Shown: positions 22,611-30,571 of the stretch, one piece after another
Layout of the letters: each line of letters begins with the position of its first letter
How positions within the stretch are numbered: the first letter of the stretch is position 1
Assembly: GCA_017941735.1 (NCBI GenBank)
Contig: JAGAVW010000016.1
Location: 1 to 36,292, forward strand
Direction: 5' to 3'
From: Solobacterium sp.
Lineage (GTDB): Bacteria > Bacillota_I > Bacilli_A > Erysipelotrichales > Erysipelotrichaceae
Length of the DNA stretch: 36,292 bases
Notes under the pieces: generated by a model
The model's input: only the letters and a program-made list of their open reading frames with translations
Told to the model about the DNA's origin: nothing
Databases searched by the model: none
Program-made: the position numbers and the translations under genes

Positions 22611-22649
22611 ATGATGATTAGCAATATGTATTATTATTTCTATAGATAA
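22611..22649 (+). CDS. tyrosine leader peptide MMISNMYYYFYR of the aro operon
   Basis: A 12-codon ORF ending TAT TAT TAT TTC TAT AGA TAA: four Tyr and one Phe codon just before the stop (Tyr codons at 22629-22637 and 22641-22643). It lies directly upstream of a terminator/antiterminator array before aroB in an operon that includes tyrA. This is the hallmark of a ribosome-mediated attenuation leader, as in pheL or trpL of Enterobacteria. The SD is weak (AAAGAAG). The frame could also open at ATG 22527 (40 residues, SD GGAAG), but the predicted promoter favours the short form. Confidence 0.65.
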   Translation: MMISNMYYYFYR

Positions 22650-22652
22650 ATT

Positions 22653-22746
22653 GGGCTATGGTTAGATAATGGCCCGTTTCATATTGAGGCATTATCTATT
22701 GGAAATGTTAAACAACCATGTGGATAATGCCACATGGTTTTATTTT
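22653..22746 (+). terminator. five-segment transcription attenuator before aroB
   Basis: Segment 0 GGGCTAT (22653-22659) pairs with 1b ATGGCCC (22669-22675). Segment 1 TAGATAATG (22663-22671, plus CC 22673-22674) pairs with segment 2 GG-CATTATCTA (22688-22698). Segment 2 GGCATTATC (22688-22696) pairs instead with segment 3 GATAATGCC (22723-22731), extendable by three pairs. Segments 3:4, AACCATGTGG (22714-22723) with CCACATGGTT (22730-22739), form the terminator, followed by TTATTTT. Thus 0:1 plus 2:3 means read-through and 1:2 plus 3:4 means termination. The aroB SD (AGGAGAG, 22747-22753) follows at once. Confidence 0.75.
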
Positions 22747-22759
22747 AGGAGAGAGCTTT

Positions 22760-23761
22760 ATGGAATTACGCATTCATACCAAACAAAAGGATTATCCAAT
22801 CTACTTCGAAAGAGGGATTCTTTCAAAGTTGAAAGAATATCTAAAAGATACTTCCATTGGTTTGATTGTGAGTGATGATGGGGTTCCAGAAAAATGGTTG
22901 TCCATAGTGCAAACGCAATATCCTAATGTACCCATCTACCGTTTTAAACAAGGGGAAGCTTCGAAAAATATGAATGTCTATCAAGATCTTCTTAAAGTGA
23001 TGTTAGAGAATCATCTCTCGCGTAAGGATACGGTACTTGCGCTAGGTGGAGGCGTGGTAGGTGATTTAGTTGGTTTTGCGTGTGCGACGTATATGCGTGG
23101 CATCTCCTATATCAATGTCCCCACAACGACCTTATCCCAAATCGATTCCAGTATTGGGGGAAAAACCGCAATTGATTTTATGGGTGTGAAAAATAGTGTC
23201 GGGGCCTTCTATCAACCAACGGCCGCATTCATTGACCCCGATACCTTAAGCACTTTACCAAAGCGACATTTCATCAATGGCTTAGCCGAAGCCATTAAAG
23301 AAGGCATGACCTTTGAGGAAGAACTCTTTGCGTATTTTGAAAAAGATTATGAGAGTCATATCGATGAAATCATCTATCGTTGTTTAGAAATCAAAAAAGA
23401 GATTGTTGAAGAAGATGAAAGAGAAAATGGAAGACGTAAATTATTGAATTTTGGACATACGATTGGCCATGCGTATGAAAGCTATTATGAACTTGGTCAA
23501 TATTTACACGGGGAATGCGTAGCCATGGGAATGGTTTCGATATTAGAAAATAAAGAGCTCAAAGCGCGCTTATGTCGTGTATTAGAAAAGGTAGGTTTAC
23601 CTACTTCCTGTGATGCAAATCCAAAAGAGGTATTAAGGCTCATTCAAAATGATAAGAAAACAGATCACAACCAAATTACGATTATCCAAGTGGATGAAAT
23701 CGGAAAAGGATATTTAGATACTTGGTCTATGAAAGACATGGAAAGGAAACTCGGTTTATGA
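22760..23761 (+). CDS. aroB: 3-dehydroquinate synthase
   Basis: Encodes 333 residues. It cyclises DAHP to 3-dehydroquinate, the second shikimate step, with NAD+ and a divalent metal. Motifs are GGGVVGDLVGFACATYMRG (near residue 97), PTTTLSQIDSSIGGKTAID (near 125), GLAEAIKEG (near 175), LNFGHTIGHAYE (near 230) and LHGECVAMGM (near 250). I start at ATG 22760, 6 bases after AGGAGAG. Upstream in-frame codons lie inside the terminator. First structural gene of the attenuated aro operon. Confidence 0.96.
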   Translation: MELRIHTKQKDYPIYFERGILSKLKEYLKDTSIGLIVSDDGVPEKWLSIVQTQYPNVPIYRFKQGEASKNMNVYQDLLKVMLENHLSRKDTVLALGGGVVGDLVGFACATYMRGISYINVPTTTLSQIDSSIGGKTAIDFMGVKNSVGAFYQPTAAFIDPDTLSTLPKRHFINGLAEAIKEGMTFEEELFAYFEKDYESHIDEIIYRCLEIKKEIVEEDERENGRRKLLNFGHTIGHAYESYYELGQYLHGECVAMGMVSILENKELKARLCRVLEKVGLPTSCDANPKEVLRLIQNDKKTDHNQITIIQVDEIGKGYLDTWSMKDMERKLGL

Positions 23762-24861
23762 AAAATACAATAGGACATTCCATTACCTTAACCATCTTTG
23801 GGGAATCCCATGGCCCAGCCATTGGCTGCGTCATCGATGGGATGCCTTCTGGTTTAGAAATCAACTTAGATTACATTCACCAACAACTTTCCTTACGTAA
23901 ACCAAGTGGCGCGATTTCGACTTCCCGTAAAGAAAAGGATGAAGTAAAGATTTTATCGGGTGTGAAAAATGGGAAAAGTGAAGGGACACCCATTGCCTTA
24001 TTAATCGAAAATCAAAATGGAAAGCGTAAAGATTATTCCAAAATAGAGAATTTAGCACGCCCAGGACACGTGGATTATAGTGCGCATGTGCGCTATGGAG
24101 GTTTTGAAGATGCCTCCGGTGGAGGACACTTCTCAGGGCGCTTAACCGCCGTACTCGTTGCGGCAGGTGCGATCTTTCGTTATGCCTTAGAGAAAAAAGG
24201 TATTCTTGTGGGAAGTCATATTGTATCGATCCACGGGATAGAAGATCGTAAACTCAATGAAAAGAAATTGAAGAAAGAATTAAAACAATTAAATGAAATG
24301 GATTTTGCGGTATTAGACGAATCCATAAAAGAAAAGATGATAAAAGAGATTCAAAGTGCGAAAGAAAAGAAAGATTCGGTAGGTGGAATTTTAGAAACTT
24401 ATGTTTTAAATATGCCAGCTGGGATTGGGGAGCCTATGTTTTCGTCCATTGAAAGTCGCTTAAGCGAAGCGTTATTCTCTATTCCTGCCATTAAAGGGGT
24501 TTCCTTTGGGGAAGGCTTTGGGTTTGCGGATTTATATGGGAGCCAAGCGAATGATGCCTTTTATATCGATAAAGGCAAAGTCAAAACCAAAACGAATCAT
24601 AATGGAGGCATTAATGGAGGCATCTCGAATGGAATGCCAATTCATTTTTATACCGTCATTAAACCAACTCCGTCGATTGCCCAAACACAAGAAACCATCA
24701 ATTATAAAACAAAGAAAGAAACAAGTATCAAAGTGGAGGGAAGACACGATCCAGCGATTATTCATCGCGCAAGAGTGGTTGTGGATTGTCTTAGTGCATT
24801 GATCTTAGCTGATCTATTACAGGAAGCATATGGAAGAAATTATTTTGGGGAGACATTATGA
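23758..24861 (+). CDS. aroC: chorismate synthase
   Basis: Encodes 367 residues. It converts EPSP to chorismate using reduced FMN, the last step of the common pathway. Signatures are FGESHGPAIGCVIDGMP (near residue 11), RPGHVDYSAHVRYG (near 101), DASGGGHFSGR (near 119) and GRHDPAIIHRARVV (near 327). The ATG at 23758 overlaps the aroB stop (ATGA). The GKHxHD-type flavin-binding residues seem present. Its position second in the operon, before the earlier pathway steps, shows gene order is not pathway order. Confidence 0.96.
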   Translation: MKNTIGHSITLTIFGESHGPAIGCVIDGMPSGLEINLDYIHQQLSLRKPSGAISTSRKEKDEVKILSGVKNGKSEGTPIALLIENQNGKRKDYSKIENLARPGHVDYSAHVRYGGFEDASGGGHFSGRLTAVLVAAGAIFRYALEKKGILVGSHIVSIHGIEDRKLNEKKLKKELKQLNEMDFAVLDESIKEKMIKEIQSAKEKKDSVGGILETYVLNMPAGIGEPMFSSIESRLSEALFSIPAIKGVSFGEGFGFADLYGSQANDAFYIDKGKVKTKTNHNGGINGGISNGMPIHFYTVIKPTPSIAQTQETINYKTKKETSIKVEGRHDPAIIHRARVVVDCLSALILADLLQEAYGRNYFGETL

Positions 24862-26096
24862 AACTTGGCTTAATTGGTTATCCCTTAGGACATAGTTGGT
24901 CTCCGGAAATCCATGGCTTACTCATTGGGGAAGATTATGTATTATGGGAATTAAAGAAAGAAGAACTCGATGCCTTTTTTGAAAAAAGAGACTTTGATGG
25001 GATTAATGTGACCATTCCTTATAAAAAAGAAGTCATGAAGTATCTTGATGAAATCGAAGAAAATGCCAAAGCGATTGGGGCCATTAACTGTATCAAAAAA
25101 GAAAAGGACAAACTCATTGGCTATAATACTGATTATCTTGGCTTAGAAGGAATGTTAGAGGCACATGGGATTTCGTTAGAAAATCGCAATGTCTTATTAC
25201 TTGGGAATGGAGGCGTTGGCCAAGCGTGTAAGCAATTACTTAAAAAGAAACAGGCCCATGTCACGATTGTGGATAAAAATCAAACAAAGGAATGCATTTC
25301 CCTAGAGAAAGCTAGAAAGATAGGTGCTAGCTTTGATTGTCTATTCCAGGCAACTCCAGTTGGAATGTATCCCAATGTGGAGGAAAGTCCCATTGATCTA
25401 AAAGATTTCCCAAACCTTACAACGATTGTGGATTGTATCGCAAATCCCTTGCGCACCAAACTCTACCAAGAGGCAAGTGCACAAGGCATCGAAGTGCTCG
25501 GTGGCTTTGAAATGTTAGTAAGACAAGCCTATTGCGCAGATTTGATCTTCACAAATGCATCGATTCCCGAAGAAAAACTGCAAGAATGTCTTCATACCTT
25601 AACCTATCAAAAGCGCAATATTGCCTTAATTGGTATGCCAACATCGGGAAAAACGACCATTGGGAAAGAGCTTGCTAAGGTATTAGATAGAGACTATATC
25701 GATATCGATGAAGAAATTGAAAAAGAAATCAAGATGCCCATACGCAAATGCTTTGAAGAATATGGCGAAGATTGTTTTCGAGAAGTCGAGACACGTTGCA
25801 CAAAGAAATTAATCGCGCCAGAAGGAAAGGTCATCTCTTGTGGCGGAGGCGTCATTAAAAAAGAAGAGAATATGACTTATTTAAAAGCCAATAGTATCAT
25901 TCTTTTCTTAGATCGCGATTTAGAACATCTTTATGGAAGTTCTTCGCGTCCCTTAAGTCAAACAAAGGAAGACTTAGAACATTTATATCAAGAACGTTAT
26001 CCGCTCTATCAAAAATATGCGGATATGACGATCTTAAACCATGGCACAATGGAAGAGACCATTGCACAAATTAGAAAGAAGTTAGAAGAATTATGA
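24858..26096 (+). CDS. aroEK: shikimate dehydrogenase-shikimate kinase fusion
   Basis: Encodes 412 residues in one chain. Residues 1-~250 are AroE (3-dehydroshikimate to shikimate, NADPH): GYPLGHSWSPEIH (near 7), VTIPYKKEVM with the catalytic lysine (near 56), NTDYLGLEGML (near 92), LLGNGGVGQA (near 117) and ATPVGMYPN (near 168). Residues ~252-412 are AroK (shikimate 3-phosphorylation): Walker A GMPTSGKTT (near 259), DIDEEIE (near 282), FREVETR (near 303), CGGGVI (near 325) and SSRPL lid (near 358). The two are usually separate genes, so the fusion is notable. It overlaps aroC and aroF by 4 bases each. Confidence 0.93.
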   Translation: MKLGLIGYPLGHSWSPEIHGLLIGEDYVLWELKKEELDAFFEKRDFDGINVTIPYKKEVMKYLDEIEENAKAIGAINCIKKEKDKLIGYNTDYLGLEGMLEAHGISLENRNVLLLGNGGVGQACKQLLKKKQAHVTIVDKNQTKECISLEKARKIGASFDCLFQATPVGMYPNVEESPIDLKDFPNLTTIVDCIANPLRTKLYQEASAQGIEVLGGFEMLVRQAYCADLIFTNASIPEEKLQECLHTLTYQKRNIALIGMPTSGKTTIGKELAKVLDRDYIDIDEEIEKEIKMPIRKCFEEYGEDCFREVETRCTKKLIAPEGKVISCGGGVIKKEENMTYLKANSIILFLDRDLEHLYGSSSRPLSQTKEDLEHLYQERYPLYQKYADMTILNHGTMEETIAQIRKKLEEL

Positions 26097-27109
26097 TTAT
26101 TACATTAAAGAAAGAAACACCACAAGAAGAGATTGATCGCTTGATTGATCAATTTGAAGAAAAAGGATTGCGTGTCAATATCATTCAAGGGATTAACTTT
26201 AATATCTTTGGTCTAGTAGGGGATACAACTCAATTAGATGAGCGTATCATCCAAGCCAATGAATGGGTAGATACCGTGCAACGTATTCAAGTTCCTTATA
26301 AACTCGCAAACCGCGTGTTTCACCCGGAAGATACGATTGTGGATGTGGCAGGCATTCCCGTTGGTGGAAAAGAAAAGATTGCGATGATTGCGGGCCCTTG
26401 TGCAGTAGAAGGCGATGAAATCATTTGTGAAATCGCAAAAGAAGTCAAAGAAGCTGGCGCAAGTATGTTGCGGGGTGGCGCCTATAAGCCACGTACTTCT
26501 CCTTATGCCTTTCAAGGCTTAGGTTCAGAAGGGATTAAATATTTAAACCATGCCCGTAAAGAAACCGGACTTCCAGTGGTAAGCGAACTTATGAGCGTGG
26601 ATAAAGTGGATGAATTTGCAGAGCATGTGGATCTCATTCAAATTGGCGCGCGTAATATGCAGAACTTTGATTTATTAAAAGCGGTTGGACATATTAATAA
26701 ACCAATCTTATTAAAGCGTGGGATGTCCGCAACGATTGAAGAGTGGATTATGTGCGCTGAATATATTCTTTCCAATGGCAATCCCAATGTCATTTTATGT
26801 GAGCGTGGCATTCGTACCTTTGAAAACTATACACGCAACACCTTAGATCTAGCGGTTATTCCAATTATTAAAGAAAAGACCCATTTACCAATCATCATTG
26901 ACCCAAGTCACGCAACGGGAAACTGGAAACTCGTAAAGGCCATGTCTCTAGCGGCGATTGCGGCAGGGGCAGATGGTTTAATCGTTGAAGTGCATTGCCA
27001 TCCTGAACAAGCTTACTCGGATGGAATGCAGTCATTGAAACCTGAAAAATATAAAGAATTAGTACAAGAAGCACGTCTTGTTGCGCGCGCTGTAGGAAGA
27101 GATTTGTAA
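26093..27109 (+). CDS. aroF: DAHP synthase, type I-beta with N-terminal regulatory domain
   Basis: Encodes 338 residues. It condenses phosphoenolpyruvate and erythrose 4-phosphate, the entry step of the pathway. Residues 1-~70 form a ferredoxin-like domain like that of the Thermotoga enzyme, which binds Tyr/Phe for feedback inhibition. The barrel (about 90-338) has IAGPCAVEG (near 100), LRGGAYKPRTSPYAFQGLG (near 125), QIGARNMQNF (near 184), LLKRGM (near 205), CERGIRTFE (near 236) and DPSHATGNW (near 267). The metal and PEP residues appear intact. ATGA overlap with aroEK. Confidence 0.94.
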   Translation: MIITLKKETPQEEIDRLIDQFEEKGLRVNIIQGINFNIFGLVGDTTQLDERIIQANEWVDTVQRIQVPYKLANRVFHPEDTIVDVAGIPVGGKEKIAMIAGPCAVEGDEIICEIAKEVKEAGASMLRGGAYKPRTSPYAFQGLGSEGIKYLNHARKETGLPVVSELMSVDKVDEFAEHVDLIQIGARNMQNFDLLKAVGHINKPILLKRGMSATIEEWIMCAEYILSNGNPNVILCERGIRTFENYTRNTLDLAVIPIIKEKTHLPIIIDPSHATGNWKLVKAMSLAAIAAGADGLIVEVHCHPEQAYSDGMQSLKPEKYKELVQEARLVARAVGRDL

Positions 27110-28374
27110 TGAAAGTTACCATTCATCCAAAAGACATCAAAGATACCATCATCCAAGTGCCAAGTAGTAAATCTTATGGGCATCGTCTTTTCATAGCGGC
27201 TGCGTTACACGATGGTATTTCTAAAATTCATCATGTCTTTGAAAATGAAGATATTAAGGCAACACGCACTTGTTTAGAAAATCTAGGCGCAACCTTTCAA
27301 AAAGAAAACGATACCTATCTTGTGACAGGTATCAAAGATTTCACAAATTTAAAAGATACCACTTTCCAATGTGGCGAATCCGGTAGTACCTTACGTTTTT
27401 TGATTCCACTTGTTTCAGAAAGTAATGAGAAAGTGACCTTTACGGGAAAAGAACGCCTTTTTGCGCGTCCGCTTCAAATTTATGAAGAGATTTTTAAGTC
27501 CCAAAACATTCCATTCCAAAAAGGACAAACCGCATTAACCATCGAAGGGGCACTACAACCTGGCGAATTCCATGTGCCAGGGAATATCTCTTCCCAATTT
27601 ATTAGTGGCTTACTCTTTGTCTTACCACTTTTAAAAGAAGATTCTAAATTAGTGATTGAACCACCCTATGAGTCAAAATCCTATGTCGATATGACAATAG
27701 AAGTATTAAACAAGTCAGGCATTCAAATCCACAAAGAAGATCATACTTACCATATTCCCGGTAACCAAGTCTATCAGGCATTTGATATGCGTGTGGAAGG
27801 GGACGCTAGCCAAGCAGCCTTCTTTGCGGCATTCGCTGCGATGCATCAAAAAGAAATGAAATTAGAACATCTGAATCCTAGTTCCATTCAAGGCGATGCC
27901 ATTATCTTTTCTTATCTAAAAGAGATGGGTGCCGAAATCAAATGGGAAAAGGACACTTGTATCGTACAAGGAAACACATTAAATGGTATCGAAATGGATT
28001 TAGGCAATTGTCCGGATTTAGGACCTATTCTTTTTGCCTTAGCCACGCAAGCTAAAGGCAAAACCATCTTTAAAAATGTGGCACGCCTTCGCTTAAAAGA
28101 AAGCGACCGCATTGAAGCAATGAAAGAAGAATTAGAATGCTTAGGATGTAAGATGGAAGTATATGAAAATGAAGTGATTGTATATGGGGATACAATGATT
28201 CAAGGGAACATAGAAGTAAATGGCCACAATGATCATCGAATTGTGATGGCCTTAAGTATCTTAGCTTCCAAAAGCGAAGCACCAATCACAATAAGTGGTG
28301 CGGAAGCCATCACAAAGAGTTATCCCACATTCTTTGCGGATTTAAAAAAGACAGGAGTAGAAGTATATGATTAG
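27109..28374 (+). CDS. aroA: 3-phosphoshikimate 1-carboxyvinyltransferase (EPSP synthase)
   Basis: Encodes 421 residues. It joins shikimate 3-phosphate with phosphoenolpyruvate. Motifs are PSSKSYGHRLFIAAAL (near residue 19), FQCGESGSTLRFLIPL (near 87), NISSQFISGLL (near 158), EGDASQAAFFAAF (near 228), LRLKESDRIEAM (near 328) and GHNDHRIVMALSI (near 372). Gly and Arg residues of the PEP site look normal. The start overlaps the aroF stop by one base (TAATG), implying coupled translation. Confidence 0.95.
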   Translation: MKVTIHPKDIKDTIIQVPSSKSYGHRLFIAAALHDGISKIHHVFENEDIKATRTCLENLGATFQKENDTYLVTGIKDFTNLKDTTFQCGESGSTLRFLIPLVSESNEKVTFTGKERLFARPLQIYEEIFKSQNIPFQKGQTALTIEGALQPGEFHVPGNISSQFISGLLFVLPLLKEDSKLVIEPPYESKSYVDMTIEVLNKSGIQIHKEDHTYHIPGNQVYQAFDMRVEGDASQAAFFAAFAAMHQKEMKLEHLNPSSIQGDAIIFSYLKEMGAEIKWEKDTCIVQGNTLNGIEMDLGNCPDLGPILFALATQAKGKTIFKNVARLRLKESDRIEAMKEELECLGCKMEVYENEVIVYGDTMIQGNIEVNGHNDHRIVMALSILASKSEAPITISGAEAITKSYPTFFADLKKTGVEVYD

Positions 28375-29224
28375 TCGTAGCGCAAAAATAACAATTGTTG
28401 GTTTAGGTTTATTAGGTGGAAGTTATGCGAAGGGATTCTTTAATGCGGGCTATCGCAATGTCTATGGAATTGACATTGATGAAGAGGCGATTGCCTTTGC
28501 GAAAAAATATGGATGGATTAAAGAAGGAGGGGATGATGTTAATTTAGTCAAAGATAGTGACATCATCATTTCCGCTTTATATCCAACTACCTTTATTTCA
28601 TGGGTCAAAGAAAACCAACACCTCTTTAAAAAAGATTGTATCTTAACGGATGTGACCGGTATTAAAGAAGAAGTGATGAAAGAGATTCGTTCTTTCTTAC
28701 GAAGTGATGTGGAATTTATTCCTTGTCACCCGATGGCAGGAAGAGAATATAAAGGCATCCATTACGCAGATCCTAGCCTATTCTTTGATGCGAACTTTAT
28801 CATCATAAAAGATGAAAATACATCCTCACGCGCTTTGGAAGTGGCACAAGATATTGCGAAAATCTTAAAGTTTAAACATGTTGTAACACTGAATGCCAAA
28901 CAACATGATGAAATGATTGGTTTCTTATCCCAATTAACCCATGTGATTGCGGTATCTCTAATGAATGTGAATGATAATACGAATTTAGCGGAATATACTG
29001 GGGACAGTTTCCGTGACTTAACGCGGATTGCGAAAATCAATGAAGACTTATGGCCAGAATTATTCTTATTGAATAAAGAAAATTTAAGTAAGGAGATATC
29101 GAGTTTTGTGGATGAATTAAATGCGTTTAAGAAGTTATTAGAAGAGGAAGATAAGGAAGGGATGAAAGAAAAGCTCATCCAATCCACAAAACGTAGAAAG
29201 AAGTTTGATGAGGAAGCATTATGA
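28367..29224 (+). CDS. tyrA: prephenate dehydrogenase
   Basis: Encodes 285 residues. It oxidatively decarboxylates prephenate to 4-hydroxyphenylpyruvate, committing the pathway to tyrosine. Motifs are IVGLGLLGGSYAKGF (NAD(P) site, near residue 10), LTDVTGIKEEV (near 93), CHPMAGREYKGIHYA (near 122) and FLSQLTHVIAVSLM (near 185). There is no ACT domain. GGAGTAGAAG precedes the start, which overlaps aroA by 8 bases. Its presence, without pheA, fits the Tyr-rich leader peptide of this operon. Confidence 0.94.
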   Translation: MISRSAKITIVGLGLLGGSYAKGFFNAGYRNVYGIDIDEEAIAFAKKYGWIKEGGDDVNLVKDSDIIISALYPTTFISWVKENQHLFKKDCILTDVTGIKEEVMKEIRSFLRSDVEFIPCHPMAGREYKGIHYADPSLFFDANFIIIKDENTSSRALEVAQDIAKILKFKHVVTLNAKQHDEMIGFLSQLTHVIAVSLMNVNDNTNLAEYTGDSFRDLTRIAKINEDLWPELFLLNKENLSKEISSFVDELNAFKKLLEEEDKEGMKEKLIQSTKRRKKFDEEAL

Positions 29225-29658
29225 AAATCATGGTTATAAATGGTCCCAACCTCAATATGGTGGGGATACGCGAAAAAAATGTCTATGGCACCAAAAGCTA
29301 TGAAGATTTAATTCAAATGATTGAAAGTTATTGTGAAGAAAATCAGATTGAAGTCATTTGTCGGCAATCCAATCACGAAGGGGATTTAATTGATTGGCTT
29401 CAAGAAGCTTATTTTGAAAAATATGATGGGGTCGTGATTAATCCAGGAGGATATACGCATACAAGTGTTGCCTTGGGCGATGCGGTTAAGGCAATTGCGC
29501 CTTTACCGGTTGTGGAAGTACATATTAGTGATATTTCAGATAGGGAAGACTTCCGTAAGTTTTCTTATCTAGCACCTTATTGTATGAAACAGATTAAAGG
29601 GAAAGGCTTGGAAGGGTATCTTGAAGCAATTGGTCTCCTTACAAGGACTGACAAGTAG
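29221..29658 (+). CDS. aroQ: type II 3-dehydroquinate dehydratase
   Basis: Encodes 145 residues, the normal size of the dodecameric type II enzyme that dehydrates 3-dehydroquinate. Motifs are INGPNLNMVGIRE (near residue 6), catalytic Tyr in NVYGTKSYEDL (near 22), RQSNHEGDLIDWLQEA (near 48), INPGGYTHTSVALGDAV (near 74) and VEVHISDISDREDFRKFSY (near 99). ATGA overlap with tyrA. It is the last gene of the operon. I see no strong terminator between it and the next promoter at 29676. Confidence 0.96.
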   Translation: MKIMVINGPNLNMVGIREKNVYGTKSYEDLIQMIESYCEENQIEVICRQSNHEGDLIDWLQEAYFEKYDGVVINPGGYTHTSVALGDAVKAIAPLPVVEVHISDISDREDFRKFSYLAPYCMKQIKGKGLEGYLEAIGLLTRTDK

Positions 29659-29675
29659 CAGGGATACTTTAGTCG

Positions 29676-29684
29676 TGGTATAAT
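29676..29684 (+). promoter_or_regulatory. extended -10 promoter giving a probably leaderless mRNA
   Basis: TGGTATAAT (29676-29684) ends 7 bases before the ATG at 29692. No SD is present in the intervening CCCCTCT. Transcription would start at or one base before the start codon. Confidence 0.6.
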
Positions 29685-29691
29685 CCCCTCT

Positions 29692-30063
29692 ATGAAGAAG
29701 AAAGAATGGATTGTATTACTTGTGATTGGGGGCATTGCCTTAATTGGCATCTTAGCCTTACAAATCCTTGGCAAAATGCGTGCCAAACAAAACCAAGCCT
29801 TACAAAGTACGTATGTGGTGGATGTGTTTGTGGATGATAAGGTTGTGGAAACCTTTGACCCCAATGAAAATGCGACCTATACCATTGAAGGCAATTATGG
29901 CTTGATGGAAATTGAAGTCAAAGAGGGACAGTGGCATGTTTCCCATGTGGAATGTCCCAATCATATATGTGAAAAGATGGGCTGGAAAACCGTGGATGAT
30001 ATTGAACCAATTGTTTGTTTACCAAATGGAATCCAGTTATTGGCGAGAGTAAATGGGAATTGA
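29692..30063 (+). CDS. NusG domain II-containing membrane-anchored protein
   Basis: Encodes 123 residues. Residues 6-27 are a single N-terminal membrane anchor. The rest, outside the membrane, has the NusG-II pattern VVDVFVDDKVVETF and a Cys-containing C-terminus (HVECPNHICEKMGW and PIVCLPNGI). Proteins of this type are regularly encoded next to Gx transporters in Firmicutes, as here (the next gene overlaps by 11 bases). The joint function is not established; links to quinone or prenyl metabolism and to redox proteins have been suggested by annotation only. Confidence 0.85.
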   Translation: MKKKEWIVLLVIGGIALIGILALQILGKMRAKQNQALQSTYVVDVFVDDKVVETFDPNENATYTIEGNYGLMEIEVKEGQWHVSHVECPNHICEKMGWKTVDDIEPIVCLPNGIQLLARVNGN

Positions 30064-30571
30064 TAAAACAAAACACTTTGTCTATTTAACGCTATTATCC
30101 GCAATGGCGATCACCCTCAATATAATCGAATCGATTTATATTGGGGCTTTTACGTTTAATATTCGTATTGGTTTAGCCAATATCATCGCTTTATTAACGA
30201 TTAAACTCTTAGGTTGGAAAGAGACAATTGTGGTCAATCTTATGCGGGTCGTCATAGGTAACTTATTAAGAGGTTTGATCTTTGGAAGTACTTTCTGGAT
30301 TAGTATGGGTGGGGTGGTGCTATCAACCATTGCCCTAATCTTACTTGATAAGATGGGTTCTTCCTTGATGTTTACTTCGGTAATATCTTCTTTATGTCAC
30401 TCAGTTGGCCAAGTCTTAGTTGTTATTGTGCTTTATAACCAACCAGGTGTAGCGGCTTTAACTTTACCATATTTATTAGCCACCTCTATTCCAATGGGCT
30501 TATTAACCGGTTATACCGCAAAGCTAGTCTTAGATCGTATTAAACCAATGCAAAAGAAGGGCTATCACTAG
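30053..30571 (+). CDS. Gx transporter family protein (heptaprenyl diphosphate synthase component I-like)
   Basis: Encodes 172 residues with about five membrane segments. The sequence NIRIGLANIIALLTIKLLGWKET and the loop LLRGLIFGSTF are characteristic of the Gx transporter family, which resembles ECF S components and is often misnamed heptaprenyl diphosphate synthase component I. It overlaps the NusG-II gene, so the two are a functional pair. The substrate is unknown. Its stop TAG shares the CTAG tetranucleotide with the convergent rarA stop. Confidence 0.88.
   Translation: MGIDKTKHFVYLTLLSAMAITLNIIESIYIGAFTFNIRIGLANIIALLTIKLLGWKETIVVNLMRVVIGNLLRGLIFGSTFWISMGGVVLSTIALILLDKMGSSLMFTSVISSLCHSVGQVLVVIVLYNQPGVAALTLPYLLATSIPMGLLTGYTAKLVLDRIKPMQKKGYH

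Noticed and set aside
22527..22649. 40-codon form of the Tyr-rich leader ORF starting at 22527
   Set aside because: It has a usable SD, but the best promoter (22559-22587) lies inside it, and attenuation leaders are usually 10-30 codons. I annotate the 12-codon form and keep the long form as an alternative.
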